Virus record (IMG/VR): IMGVR_UViG_3300034102_003517
Coordinates: 62,001 to 126,000 of that record
Strand: one strand, 5' to 3'
Origin: a virus
Length of the DNA stretch: 64,000 bases
Shown here: piece by piece, positions 44,767-54,765 of the stretch
How the letters are laid out: every line of letters begins with the position of its first letter
Numbering within the stretch: position 1 is the first letter of the stretch
Position numbers and translations under genes: made by a program
The notes under the pieces: model-generated
Told to the model about the DNA's origin: nothing
Seen by the model: the letters and a program-made list of their open reading frames with translations, nothing else
Database searches by the model: none

Positions 44767-47700
44767 ATGTCCAAAAGTTATAGAATTAGAACAACGCCTG
44801 GAATCGATAAAAACATCCGAATTGACATCCAACAAGATTTTGACTTAATAGAAATCTTGTCGTTGAAATTAAAACAAGAAGATGTTTATACTCGTTTTTG
44901 TGCCGATTATGGTGTTGTAGTAGGTAGGGTAATTGCAAATGGCGGTTACGGAGTACCAAATGTACCAATATCTGTTTTTGTACCACTCACCACAGAAGAT
45001 GAAACAGACCCTGTAATATCAACATTATACCCATATAAAACAATCACAGATAAAAATGACGAAGGTTATAGATATAACCTTTTACCTTATGTACAAGAGT
45101 ACGGAGGACATACACCGACAGGTACTTTTCCTGATATTGAAGAAGTTTTAACAAGAAAAGAAGTATTAGAAGTATATGAAAAATACTACAAGTACACCGT
45201 AAGAACTAACGATAGTGGTGACTTTATGATAGTTGGAGTACCTTTAGGTATTCAGACGATCGTAATGGATTTAGACTTATCTAATATCGGATGTTTTTCC
45301 CAAAGACCTACAGATTTAGTTAGACAAGGTCTTGGTGTTAAATCACAATTTGCTGGCCCTAATTTTAGATCATCTGAAAATTTAGATTCATTACCACAAA
45401 TAGTTAATCAAGCTAAAGATGTTGAAGTTGCCGCATTTTGGGGTGAAGAAAACATATGTAATGTTGGTATTACAAGAATTGACTTTGATTTAAGGGACTC
45501 AGGTATAGAGATAGTACCTCAATCAATTTTCATGGGATCTTTGTTTTCGACTAGTGAAGATGATGTTTTAAATGTGAATTGTAAACCAAAATTCGATTCA
45601 GGTAATCTTTGTGATTTAGTTACAGGTGCTGGGAAAATTTTAGCATTAAGACAAACAGTTTTTAACGACAGTCAAGGATTACCGGTTTTAGAAGAGTATA
45701 GATTTGAAGACGGAGGAAATGTCATTGATGATAATGGAACATGGTTAATTGAAGTGCCGATGAACTTTGATTTTGTAACTACAAATGAGTTCGGAGACCA
45801 GATTATATCGAATGACCCTACAATTGGTATACCAACCAAGGGCAAGTACAGATTCAGGATCCAATACCAAAATGAAGATGGGTTAGAAAATAATGCCATG
45901 AGAGCTGACTACTTAGTACCTAATATTAAAGAATACGGTTGGTCACTTACACAATCTGAAGCACCTCTTTCAGATACCCTTCAAAAACAATCATATGCCT
46001 TTAGTTTAGACTGGAATGATTATGGAGATACTGCAACAACTATCGGAAACCAAATGATTCAGGAGGCGATCAACTGTGAAGATAGATTCTTTGAAATGAA
46101 CTTCAATCGAGTTTATACTGTTGCAAATTTTATTGATAGATGGAAATGGGGATATAATAGAGCAAGACATTTAGGAATAAAGGAAATAACAGATAGGGCA
46201 TGTTCAACAACAACAAATAGATTTCCAGTGAATGATGGAGTTAGAAATTTTGATTTTATATTTTTCTTATTTAATTTGTTAATAACATTACTATCACCAT
46301 TATTAGCTTCTATAATTGTTATTTTACATATTTTGGCGTTAATATATCCAATTATAGTAAAATTCATAAATTCTATAATAGATTTTATCAATGATGTTGT
46401 TTTTGCAATATGTAAGGCTATAAACTGGCTAACCAATGGGAATAAACCTGAAGGTGGGTGTAACAAGGCAGTTTTAGATAAACTTGAAGAAAACAATCCA
46501 TTCAAAAGAATTTCATTACCCATGATGTCATATCCTGATTGTGAAGCTTGTAACTGTGAGGATGCGTCACTTAATACTACTACTAACTTTAATCCATTTC
46601 AGAATTTCCTTATTTCACAGGGCAATTATAGTCAACTAATAAATTCAAATTCAGTGTCTTCTTTTGAAGGTTTGGTTGTAAGTACTACCAGTACAGAAGG
46701 ACAAAACAATGGATTAAGACAGGTTTTAGCTGGGTACCAATTTTTACCAGGTTCAACATTCAATAGTAATATAATGGACCAAAAGTTAACAAAACTTCCT
46801 ATTTTGGAATGGCCAAACCAAGCCTCGAGTTATAAGTACTTAGGAAATGATGTTACATTATCACAGTCTTTGAACATGGCTAATTTAAGAATAAGGTACT
46901 TTGAGGGTGAAAATATAATAAGAACTACAGTATTTAATACACCACCAAATGGTTTAATTCCTCAGCCATCAACACCATTTACAGACTCAGTTCTCATGGT
47001 AGTTTGTGATGCGGGAACACTTCAAACATTATTACCTGGAGATTTAATTTCTTTCCATGACATATCAAAAATACAAGATCCTAACTTAACAGGGGCTACT
47101 TTGAATCAGTTCCAAACTAAAAGTATTACAGGTAGTACCAATCCCAACCAAGTGGCGCTTGTTAATAAAACTGTACAGTATGTGACAACAGGTGGAACCA
47201 TACAGACTGCAACATTGAAGTTAAAAATTACTGAAGATGGAAAACCTTATAATTTTGTTGCAGGGAATGAGTACTTCCAAGTAATAACAGGAGGGACTGT
47301 CAGTCAATATTCTGGTCTTACAAATCAAAATAATGTCAACTCACTTTTAAACAAGTATCTTTTTGCTAAAACTCAGAGAGCCTATTATCATTCTGTCCCA
47401 CAATTACCGCAAAACTCGAACCTCCAAACATTTATTTCAACCCCACTACAGGCGTACGACTTATTTGGTGATCAGGAGATTATATTTCTTTCAAGGGGAG
47501 TTGATCCTTATACTCAAAAACAAAACATAAAATATGACCTTTCTAAATTGTTTGGGTATAATTTTACACAAGGACCTATTGTTGAAGGCAGTTATTATTT
47601 GAATATTCCAATACAGTCAAATACAAATTTAAATTTACCATGGAGAAACGACTATAAAACACCGGAAACACATGAAACAACCACAAATAATAATAATAAG

Positions 47701-50145
47701 TTGTTTCACATACCATTCTCGTTTTCGGTACAACCTTCTGTTTTTTCGGCATTTACAAACAACATTTTAAAATATTACAATTCCACAGATAAATCACGAT
47801 TTGGGTCACCTGCGTACTTTGGTGATACCTATGCTTTAAATCAATTTACACTACCTGCTGGGGTTTATTCTGACATTGCATGTAATGGGCCCGAACTTGG
47901 AAAGAGTACTATAGGTTTTCAGTTTGGATCCATTCAATCAACAACACAACTTTATACATGGACAAGACCTGTTGCAGATGGGTACGCTTTTTATTCTAAC
48001 ACAGACCCTTCGAACAATTATGCATATCAGACTTCTTGTTCGGGTATACCTATTGGTATACCATGTCAATTTGGTGTTGGTGCTTGTGAAAACTTTAGTA
48101 CAGGTTATGGTGTCGTAACAACATCACCATTCTTAAATGTTGGTGATATTTTCTACACACAATATGTCGGACCAAATAGTCCCGGAAACATACCAATGGA
48201 CGGTGTTTTCAACACAACTATAAATGATTTTCTGTGGGTTCCTATGAGGTACGACTATTATGATGCGACAACTGGACAATATACTTGGTTTGTACAGGCG
48301 GCAGTTAAATTAGACGCTAGTGGAATAATTTTAGATTATGAAGTTTGTTCAGGGGCATGGAACGGATCTTTAACTCCTCAACCTACATGTGCAACATCAC
48401 CACAAGGTAATATTGAGGGTGGAACTTTGTTAGCGGGTTATGAACCTCAACAAGTCTCTATGCCAACACAACAACAAAATAGACACAGTAGAGTTTTTTC
48501 CCCCACTTATCATTTAGATTATACACCTAATACTAACATGGTAAACTCAGATAGATTAATACTCAGATCAGACAGATTACCAACTTCAGATGTAGTTCAA
48601 GTTTCGGGTAACACATCATTTTCTTTACACCTAAATGATAACTTTTTAATGTATAAGTTATTGGATACAGGAGGTGTTATTACTATACCGGTGTTTAACA
48701 TGCAACCTACAGATACTACAAATAATTTACAAGATTTCGAAGATGATGGTAGTGGTGTCAGTGATGCGGTGTTAGGGTCTTTAACATGTGATCAATTAAC
48801 ATTATTAGAATGTTATTCAGGTAGTGGTGAAAATTTCGGAGTAAAGGCGCCATGTCCTGCGAATTTCCCTAACAATCCTGATAAAACTAGAGTTAAAGGG
48901 GGGTGTTATTATTTTGTCCAAGACGAACTTATAAAGACAATAAAAGACGACTTAAAATATTTGGCAGAATGGAAAGCAAGATTCAGATTTGTATTTGGTG
49001 CTTGTAGAGGTGTGATTAGTCATGTATTCCAAAACAATTGGGTGAATGGTACCCTTTACGCGTTCTCGTTCAGGAAACAAACAATTTTTGATAGTGTCGG
49101 TAATGTTAAGAAATATAAGTTTTGCGGAACAAAGGACCCCGTGCTAATTCAAGTCACTACTAACCAAGGACCGATTTATTTTGATGAAGATAGATTTTCA
49201 TTCTTTTATAGATCAACACCTTACGATTATGTTACGGGTCAGTTTATTGGACAATTACCTATGAAAAAGAATTTATTCAATAATGACTGGGAGCCCGTTG
49301 GACCGACATATAAAGGAATGAATAATCGCAATTTATTTTTTCCAACTACAATTATGGATTTGGGTCCTAGAGATGAATTTGCAAAAGAAATCTGTTTAAA
49401 TCCTCAATTGGAGGGTTATTTAGTGGATACATTGAAGAGTACTACATACAACGAAACTGCCGATATATTACTTTTTGCTATACTATCAAGATTGTTATCC
49501 ACATCATTTACCCAACAAATTTTAGGTAGTGGAGACGCATCAATTAATAGTTTATTTTCGAGAAGTGAGGATAGAATTGATGGGGACATCGCTCAAATGT
49601 TTAGCATAAACTCTGAATATGGTATTTTACCTTTCAATGACGAATTTTATGATGATAATGATATCTACTTAGCTCCGAACACAAATGACGGACCACTTAT
49701 AGGTGTATTATATTCTGCTATTACTGAGAATAGAATAAGATTAACACCAGGTACTATAACATTTGGTAATATTACGCAGACAATTGGGTACCCTAAAACC
49801 CAAGTAGTACCTATGTATAAATGGATTAAAGACGGTCAAACCGCACCACAAACTATTTTAGGAAGCCAAGACAACGATTGGTTTACATCATTTGATGCGA
49901 ACAATGGATATTACACAGCACCTTACCAAGAGATGAGTTTTAATACTACTGATTATTTCCAAGCGACAAACGGTCCTTCTACTGGATATATCTACAATTA
50001 TAATAATAATGGAGTACCGACATTCGCACCTTCAGTTAACCAACCATCTAATAGATATGTTGTTGGTGCTCCATATCATTTTTACTTTGGGTTAAATAAA
50101 GGTAAATCATCATTAAACAGGTACATCACTAAATATCTTCTATAA
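44767..50145 (+). CDS. Giant baseplate-region protein with an internal hydrophobic stretch
   Basis: A 1792-residue virion protein at the position of T4 gp7. Residues about 50-180 resemble carboxypeptidase-regulatory/SpaA-like beta domains (VVGRVIANGGYGVPNVPISV, then SGDFMIVGVPLG). Residues about 496-558 form a long hydrophobic stretch, enough for two or three membrane-length helices (FIFFLFNLLITLLSPLLAS onward), which is rare in a virion protein. It is followed by a Cys cluster (CEACNC). Residues about 1095-1200 contain a small beta domain (LNVGDIFYTQYVG ... ILDYEVC) also found in two other tail proteins. The C-terminal third is unassigned. The next gene starts 2 bases after the stop. Confidence 0.6.
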   Translation: MSKSYRIRTTPGIDKNIRIDIQQDFDLIEILSLKLKQEDVYTRFCADYGVVVGRVIANGGYGVPNVPISVFVPLTTEDETDPVISTLYPYKTITDKNDEGYRYNLLPYVQEYGGHTPTGTFPDIEEVLTRKEVLEVYEKYYKYTVRTNDSGDFMIVGVPLGIQTIVMDLDLSNIGCFSQRPTDLVRQGLGVKSQFAGPNFRSSENLDSLPQIVNQAKDVEVAAFWGEENICNVGITRIDFDLRDSGIEIVPQSIFMGSLFSTSEDDVLNVNCKPKFDSGNLCDLVTGAGKILALRQTVFNDSQGLPVLEEYRFEDGGNVIDDNGTWLIEVPMNFDFVTTNEFGDQIISNDPTIGIPTKGKYRFRIQYQNEDGLENNAMRADYLVPNIKEYGWSLTQSEAPLSDTLQKQSYAFSLDWNDYGDTATTIGNQMIQEAINCEDRFFEMNFNRVYTVANFIDRWKWGYNRARHLGIKEITDRACSTTTNRFPVNDGVRNFDFIFFLFNLLITLLSPLLASIIVILHILALIYPIIVKFINSIIDFINDVVFAICKAINWLTNGNKPEGGCNKAVLDKLEENNPFKRISLPMMSYPDCEACNCEDASLNTTTNFNPFQNFLISQGNYSQLINSNSVSSFEGLVVSTTSTEGQNNGLRQVLAGYQFLPGSTFNSNIMDQKLTKLPILEWPNQASSYKYLGNDVTLSQSLNMANLRIRYFEGENIIRTTVFNTPPNGLIPQPSTPFTDSVLMVVCDAGTLQTLLPGDLISFHDISKIQDPNLTGATLNQFQTKSITGSTNPNQVALVNKTVQYVTTGGTIQTATLKLKITEDGKPYNFVAGNEYFQVITGGTVSQYSGLTNQNNVNSLLNKYLFAKTQRAYYHSVPQLPQNSNLQTFISTPLQAYDLFGDQEIIFLSRGVDPYTQKQNIKYDLSKLFGYNFTQGPIVEGSYYLNIPIQSNTNLNLPWRNDYKTPETHETTTNNNNKLFHIPFSFSVQPSVFSAFTNNILKYYNSTDKSRFGSPAYFGDTYALNQFTLPAGVYSDIACNGPELGKSTIGFQFGSIQSTTQLYTWTRPVADGYAFYSNTDPSNNYAYQTSCSGIPIGIPCQFGVGACENFSTGYGVVTTSPFLNVGDIFYTQYVGPNSPGNIPMDGVFNTTINDFLWVPMRYDYYDATTGQYTWFVQAAVKLDASGIILDYEVCSGAWNGSLTPQPTCATSPQGNIEGGTLLAGYEPQQVSMPTQQQNRHSRVFSPTYHLDYTPNTNMVNSDRLILRSDRLPTSDVVQVSGNTSFSLHLNDNFLMYKLLDTGGVITIPVFNMQPTDTTNNLQDFEDDGSGVSDAVLGSLTCDQLTLLECYSGSGENFGVKAPCPANFPNNPDKTRVKGGCYYFVQDELIKTIKDDLKYLAEWKARFRFVFGACRGVISHVFQNNWVNGTLYAFSFRKQTIFDSVGNVKKYKFCGTKDPVLIQVTTNQGPIYFDEDRFSFFYRSTPYDYVTGQFIGQLPMKKNLFNNDWEPVGPTYKGMNNRNLFFPTTIMDLGPRDEFAKEICLNPQLEGYLVDTLKSTTYNETADILLFAILSRLLSTSFTQQILGSGDASINSLFSRSEDRIDGDIAQMFSINSEYGILPFNDEFYDDNDIYLAPNTNDGPLIGVLYSAITENRIRLTPGTITFGNITQTIGYPKTQVVPMYKWIKDGQTAPQTILGSQDNDWFTSFDANNGYYTAPYQEMSFNTTDYFQATNGPSTGYIYNYNNNGVPTFAPSVNQPSNRYVVGAPYHFYFGLNKGKSSLNRYITKYLL

Positions 50146-50147
50146 TA

Positions 50148-51860
50148 ATGAGAAAACAGGATGACATAAGAATAGTTTTAGGATCGAAAAGATTTGCTGG
50201 TTCTGCAAATGTGGATGAGCAACTACAAGTACCATTGTTTGGTAAAAGAAGGAATATGGTTCAAGGAGATAGATCAAGAATAGTAAGTTTGAATGATATC
50301 TTTGACGAAGAAAGAACTGAATCATCCATTTTTAGACTTAATGGTAAAATCGTAAACTTGTTCAACAATTCTATTTCAGGTAGTACTAGTTATACCCCAT
50401 TTAAAAATTCATTATATTATATAAATCCTGAAGTTTCGGTCAATACGAATGTTTGGAAAGGGTTTCCCCAATATGATGAATTTAGTATGATACGGTCTAG
50501 CGGGATTACAAACCACTTCCAATTCCAAACGGTTAGTGCTTCAACATATAATTGGACATATTATGCATCATATGCGTTCAGTAGTAGTACGGCTCAAACA
50601 ATGTCCTATACTAACGAAAAATACAATGTAACTAACCAATCCTACAATGTTTCCGATGGAATACCATTTGTAATGAATACAGGTCAAACGAATGGTAAAG
50701 ATTTAATATTCTTTAATTGTCCAACTAATCATAATTTGAGTGTTGGACAGTGGGTTGAATTAAGTATTACCATAAATGGAAAAAATTTATATCAAGTTTA
50801 CTCATTAGGTAATGGATCTTATAGGTCTGAAAAAAATGTATTCACTGTCTATAATTTATCTTATTCACAAAATGATGTATATGATGGAAGATATGGTAAT
50901 TTCAAAAGAATAACTGATATTACAAATAGTGCTGAAACAAAATCAAGATATTATATTAGATTACATAAAATACTTACAAATGTTGAAGATACTTTTGTAA
51001 CTAAACTTGGGTTTGAAAATAACCCATTTCCCGTCAAAAGAAAATTAGAATTTTCGGCACTTACACCAAATTCGTTTCAAAGAATATCGGTTAAGACTGG
51101 AACACAAAGTTATGGTTTTTCGGTGAATAGAGATATTGATATATCACCATTAATTGACAACAATGGTAAACCAGTTACTGAATTATTTTTTACTATGTTA
51201 TTTAAAGGTTATGCTGGATGGTTCAACAAACCAAACGCGGGACAAACATCGGCTTTAGAAATTGGATGGGAGTTTAACTTTTTAAAAAATAACATAAGTA
51301 ATTGGTGGGACAAATCGTCATCGTTTAATAAAGATAACATCCCTTATGGGTCATATACCCTTCAAGGTAAAACATTTTATTTTAATCAAGATTTAAAAAT
51401 AGGTGACACCATTAAAGGGGATTTTTGCGAATATAATAATATTGAACAAAGGGAATATGTTTTATCACCACTTTACCACAAATATTCGATAAATCCAAAT
51501 AATTTTATTGATGATGCGACATCTGGTACGACAAATTTACCTTCAGGATACGCCTACAAACCCCACTATAGTATTCCAATCAGAGTGTTTAGTGATTTTA
51601 TTGAAACATTACCTGTAAATAGTATTGTTAATGCCCCATTCTATTCCTACTTCTCAAAAAAAACGGGGAACTTTATATGGCGTGATATATATAGTTATGG
51701 GTATATTGATGGAGATGGAATAGGTTTGAACATTCCATTTTTAAATGATTCACATTACCCGTTTAAAGAAGTTAGAATGATACAGTTTCCTACAAGAAGA
51801 AATGTTTCTGATTTAGAAACAGACCTGATAAATGACCCAATAACTGACGATTGTGAGTGA
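50148..51860 (+). CDS. Baseplate/tail protein, gp8-like position
   Basis: A 570-residue, beta-rich protein with many Tyr, Asn and Ser. The start (DDIRIVLGSKRFAG, then VPLFGKRRNMVQGDRSRIVS) looks like an extended arm. The position after gp25-gp6-giant protein matches T4 gp8, but T4 gp8 has only 334 residues and no direct similarity is seen. The next gene begins inside its end (8-base overlap), so expression is coupled. The virion role is inferred from operon context. Confidence 0.5.
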   Translation: MRKQDDIRIVLGSKRFAGSANVDEQLQVPLFGKRRNMVQGDRSRIVSLNDIFDEERTESSIFRLNGKIVNLFNNSISGSTSYTPFKNSLYYINPEVSVNTNVWKGFPQYDEFSMIRSSGITNHFQFQTVSASTYNWTYYASYAFSSSTAQTMSYTNEKYNVTNQSYNVSDGIPFVMNTGQTNGKDLIFFNCPTNHNLSVGQWVELSITINGKNLYQVYSLGNGSYRSEKNVFTVYNLSYSQNDVYDGRYGNFKRITDITNSAETKSRYYIRLHKILTNVEDTFVTKLGFENNPFPVKRKLEFSALTPNSFQRISVKTGTQSYGFSVNRDIDISPLIDNNGKPVTELFFTMLFKGYAGWFNKPNAGQTSALEIGWEFNFLKNNISNWWDKSSSFNKDNIPYGSYTLQGKTFYFNQDLKIGDTIKGDFCEYNNIEQREYVLSPLYHKYSINPNNFIDDATSGTTNLPSGYAYKPHYSIPIRVFSDFIETLPVNSIVNAPFYSYFSKKTGNFIWRDIYSYGYIDGDGIGLNIPFLNDSHYPFKEVRMIQFPTRRNVSDLETDLINDPITDDCE

Positions 51861-52740
51861 TAAATTTTTAGGAACACTTAAAGTACAAGACGGTTATTTG
51901 AATATACCGCTAGAAGTCGATTTCGATTTGGAAGGTCGTTCACAGGCAGTTGAGGATTTTGAAAATCAAATCTTAAGACAAATTATAAATCCCGTCACTG
52001 ATTTTGAAATGACTAAGTTTGCTCATTCGGGATGGACTGTAAATTTCCAAATTGTATCACCACCATTTATACCTGGAGGTAGTAGTATAATTTTAAATGT
52101 AACTATTATCCCCACAACTATAGATTATGAATTTTTCTTTTTTGACTATACAACAAATGTTGATATAGCAACCACATCAAATTGGGACGATGATTATGAA
52201 AAGGCAGGATTCACGGATAATGAAATTTACTATTTCGCAAACTCATTTAAAGGTAGCTTTTTCAAGTTGGATTTCTACGATAAAAAAGATTCTCAAACAC
52301 AACAATTATTTTTAACCGTAATACTACCTACACAACAAGGTTTAAAAGAAAATGGTTCCATCGGATCACCCAATAATCCAATAAGTGTAATGGTCAACAA
52401 ACCAAAATTTAAATTGGATTATATCGGAGCAAATAAAGAAGGTTTTTTTGTTTATTTCTTAAAAGATAAATCAATTTTCAATTTAGACGCGTTTTATGTG
52501 TCATGTAAGTTCTTCAATGCAAAAAATGGACAATTTGTGAGAATGTTAACCACACCACAATCTACATTTGTAGGTCCGGGGGTTTTTAATGTAAACAAAG
52601 ATGATACATTTTATTACAAATACATTTTGGATTACAACACATTCAAATATGCTGTTTACAAAGAATCACCTAATGGTAGTTTATCAAGAGTAGGGACAAC
52701 TATTAGTCCAATAAAATGGTATGAATATGTGAATCCATAA
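51853..52740 (+). CDS. Beta-rich tail protein with GTG start
   Basis: A 295-residue protein. GTG start at 51853 overlapping the preceding stop by 8 bases; no nearby ATG fits better. The sequence alternates beta strands and loops (FLGTLKVQDGYLNIPLEVDFD). One stretch (PPFIPGGSSIILNVTIIPTT) suggests a beta-sandwich. Its stop shares a base with the next ATG (TAATG). No family is recognised; a tail role is inferred from the coupled cluster. Confidence 0.5.
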   Translation: MSDKFLGTLKVQDGYLNIPLEVDFDLEGRSQAVEDFENQILRQIINPVTDFEMTKFAHSGWTVNFQIVSPPFIPGGSSIILNVTIIPTTIDYEFFFFDYTTNVDIATTSNWDDDYEKAGFTDNEIYYFANSFKGSFFKLDFYDKKDSQTQQLFLTVILPTQQGLKENGSIGSPNNPISVMVNKPKFKLDYIGANKEGFFVYFLKDKSIFNLDAFYVSCKFFNAKNGQFVRMLTTPQSTFVGPGVFNVNKDDTFYYKYILDYNTFKYAVYKESPNGSLSRVGTTISPIKWYEYVNP

Positions 52741-53822
52741 TGAATCCTGAAAAAATAAATATTGTTATTTCACCCGAAGTACTCAGAGACGATTTGTTTG
52801 CTGAGGTTTATCAAACTCAGACTTTTGATGTATACTCTGGTTTAAGTTATGTTCTTAGTGGGGGTACAAATGGATCGTCACTTCTAACAGGATTGACCAT
52901 ACCAATTCTTTTAACACAAAACTTTAATGATATTGGATATTATTCTCCGTTTGAGGGATTCATAGATCAAAAAGATGTGGTTACTAATTTTGTAATTTCA
53001 GGTGACCCTATAAATCCATATCAAGTTCATGTATTTAATAGTGCTGGATATAATTTTCAAAACTATCTTCAAGATTCTTCATACAATGTTGCTTGGGGTG
53101 ATGGATCAAGTGGATCCACAATTTCAATCAATAATACCACACAATCACATGTTTACCCAAGTGTACCACAAAGTTATACAATAACACTTTCACAAACAAA
53201 TATGTTTGGATTAACAACGGTCCAACAACCAGTTACAGTTCCCTTCACGGGTGTTACCATTACAAATCAATTGGGTAATATTACTTTTGCTGCACAAGGA
53301 GGAAGTTGGGCAGGGGTTCAGTTGAGTTTAGATTTTATTTTTACTGGTGACTCTAATAATAACATAAACCAACAGATTTCAAGTGCATACACCACAGTAC
53401 CATTCCAAGTTTCGGGATACACAAATTCACAGTTAGAGTTACTAAGAAGATGGGGACCACAACCATTTACAGTTGGGTATATTACACAACTATCAAACGG
53501 GGGTATTGGTTATGTGTCAGAAATAACAAATGAATATACCGCTTACACAATCAACAGTGTTAATTATTTCAACCTACCGAATGGTTTAACTTATTTTGTT
53601 TTTGAATCGTCAGGATTAACCGCTAATGATATTACAGTTTCGGCTTTGACTAAAAATGAATACCTTCTTGATTTTGTGATGGATCCTGAAGTACAAACGG
53701 ATATTGCGGTAGAGAGAGGAAGGTATAGTCCATTCGAACCATTACAACGACTTAACGAGGTTGATAATCTTGGTGATTTAATAAGTTATGGTTATGGGTA
53801 TTACAAAATTAACAACGATTAA
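52740..53822 (+). CDS. Tail protein with a PKD-like domain
   Basis: A 360-residue protein. Residues about 110-165 carry a PKD-type signature: NVAWGDGSSG, then TQSHVYPSVPQSYTITL and a following strand. PKD domains are beta-sandwich spacers common in Bacteroidota surface proteins. The rest is beta-rich and unassigned. It is coupled to the preceding gene by TAATG and ends 34 bases before the next gene, which has its own TATTTATA element. Confidence 0.55.
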   Translation: MNPEKINIVISPEVLRDDLFAEVYQTQTFDVYSGLSYVLSGGTNGSSLLTGLTIPILLTQNFNDIGYYSPFEGFIDQKDVVTNFVISGDPINPYQVHVFNSAGYNFQNYLQDSSYNVAWGDGSSGSTISINNTTQSHVYPSVPQSYTITLSQTNMFGLTTVQQPVTVPFTGVTITNQLGNITFAAQGGSWAGVQLSLDFIFTGDSNNNINQQISSAYTTVPFQVSGYTNSQLELLRRWGPQPFTVGYITQLSNGGIGYVSEITNEYTAYTINSVNYFNLPNGLTYFVFESSGLTANDITVSALTKNEYLLDFVMDPEVQTDIAVERGRYSPFEPLQRLNEVDNLGDLISYGYGYYKINND

Positions 53823-53837
53823 AAAAGCGTCATAAAC

Positions 53838-53845
53838 TATTTATA
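53838..53845 (+). promoter_or_regulatory. TATTTATA late-type element
   Basis: AAACTATTTATAAATAAAAAC lies 11 bases before the ATG at 53857. It would drive the 53857-63427 tail-fibre unit. Confidence 0.5.
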
Positions 53846-53856
53846 AATAAAAACTA

Positions 53857-54765
53857 ATGGCATTAGGAGCATACGGTACTATCAGACCCGCAGATGTATC
53901 ACCATCTGATGTTGAAATATTATTACATTACACGCCGTCGCGTGATGTAACATCTAACTTTGTATTGAAAAAATTAGATGCAACAACAATTTTAACACCA
54001 TATTACCACAACAATCAGACTGGTGGAAACAATAATATTGAAATATTGGGAGGGTTATATAATCTTAGATTACCTGCCACTGAGTTTAATGCTGTTGGTA
54101 TTTACACACTTTACATTAGACCCGCCGAAATTAGAACAAGAATAACAGATTGTGGTGTGTTATCGGCACTCCCTAATGTTAAAGGTATTATTATAGACAT
54201 CAATCAGGTCCCACAACAATTTAGAAACAAATTTGTGAACCAAGGTTTAGTTGGATTCAGAATTGAATATTTAAACAATGACGGAACAAAAATACCTAAT
54301 TTTTATAGAATAGTAACATCTTCTTTTTATTGTGAGCCGGTTGTTTCAGACCAGACAAACACTACTCAAAAGTCTATAAGATATCGTTATGTTGAGGGTG
54401 CGAGTGATTTATTATTTTGTACACTTTCACCTAGTTCATCACCAACTAACAAACCGAATGCTACACCATTTATTGGTCAACCAAATCAAAATATTATTGT
54501 TACGAATACTTTTTTCAATCCACTTAGTTTGGATGTGCAAATATCTAATTATGATATTGATACATTGGCAATTGCGTTATACGGTAATCAAACTAAATCT
54601 ATTGAAGATGGTATCTACACTCTTTATGATAGTGTTGGTAACATTTATAAACAATACAACCTATTTGAGGTTAGAGATAACTTTAATGAACTTCTTTATG
54701 AGGTTAGACAAGATAGGGGAACTAATATCGACTTTAGTAAAAACTTTACAAATATTATTAGTTAA
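53857..54765 (+). CDS. Tail/baseplate protein, unknown
   Basis: A 302-residue, beta-rich protein. It begins MALGAYGTIRPADVSPSDVE and later shows IYTLYIRPAEIRTRITDCGV, with a C-terminal part of repeated strand-turn units (YNLFEVRDNFNELLYEVRQD). No family is recognised. It shares a base with the next start codon (TAATG), so the two products are made together. A wedge or fibre-attachment role is inferred from neighbours. Confidence 0.5.
   Translation: MALGAYGTIRPADVSPSDVEILLHYTPSRDVTSNFVLKKLDATTILTPYYHNNQTGGNNNIEILGGLYNLRLPATEFNAVGIYTLYIRPAEIRTRITDCGVLSALPNVKGIIIDINQVPQQFRNKFVNQGLVGFRIEYLNNDGTKIPNFYRIVTSSFYCEPVVSDQTNTTQKSIRYRYVEGASDLLFCTLSPSSSPTNKPNATPFIGQPNQNIIVTNTFFNPLSLDVQISNYDIDTLAIALYGNQTKSIEDGIYTLYDSVGNIYKQYNLFEVRDNFNELLYEVRQDRGTNIDFSKNFTNIIS

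Noticed and set aside
46113-46523. A 136-codon antisense frame opposite the hydrophobic stretch
   Set aside because: Its openness follows from the A/T-rich hydrophobic codons on the sense strand.
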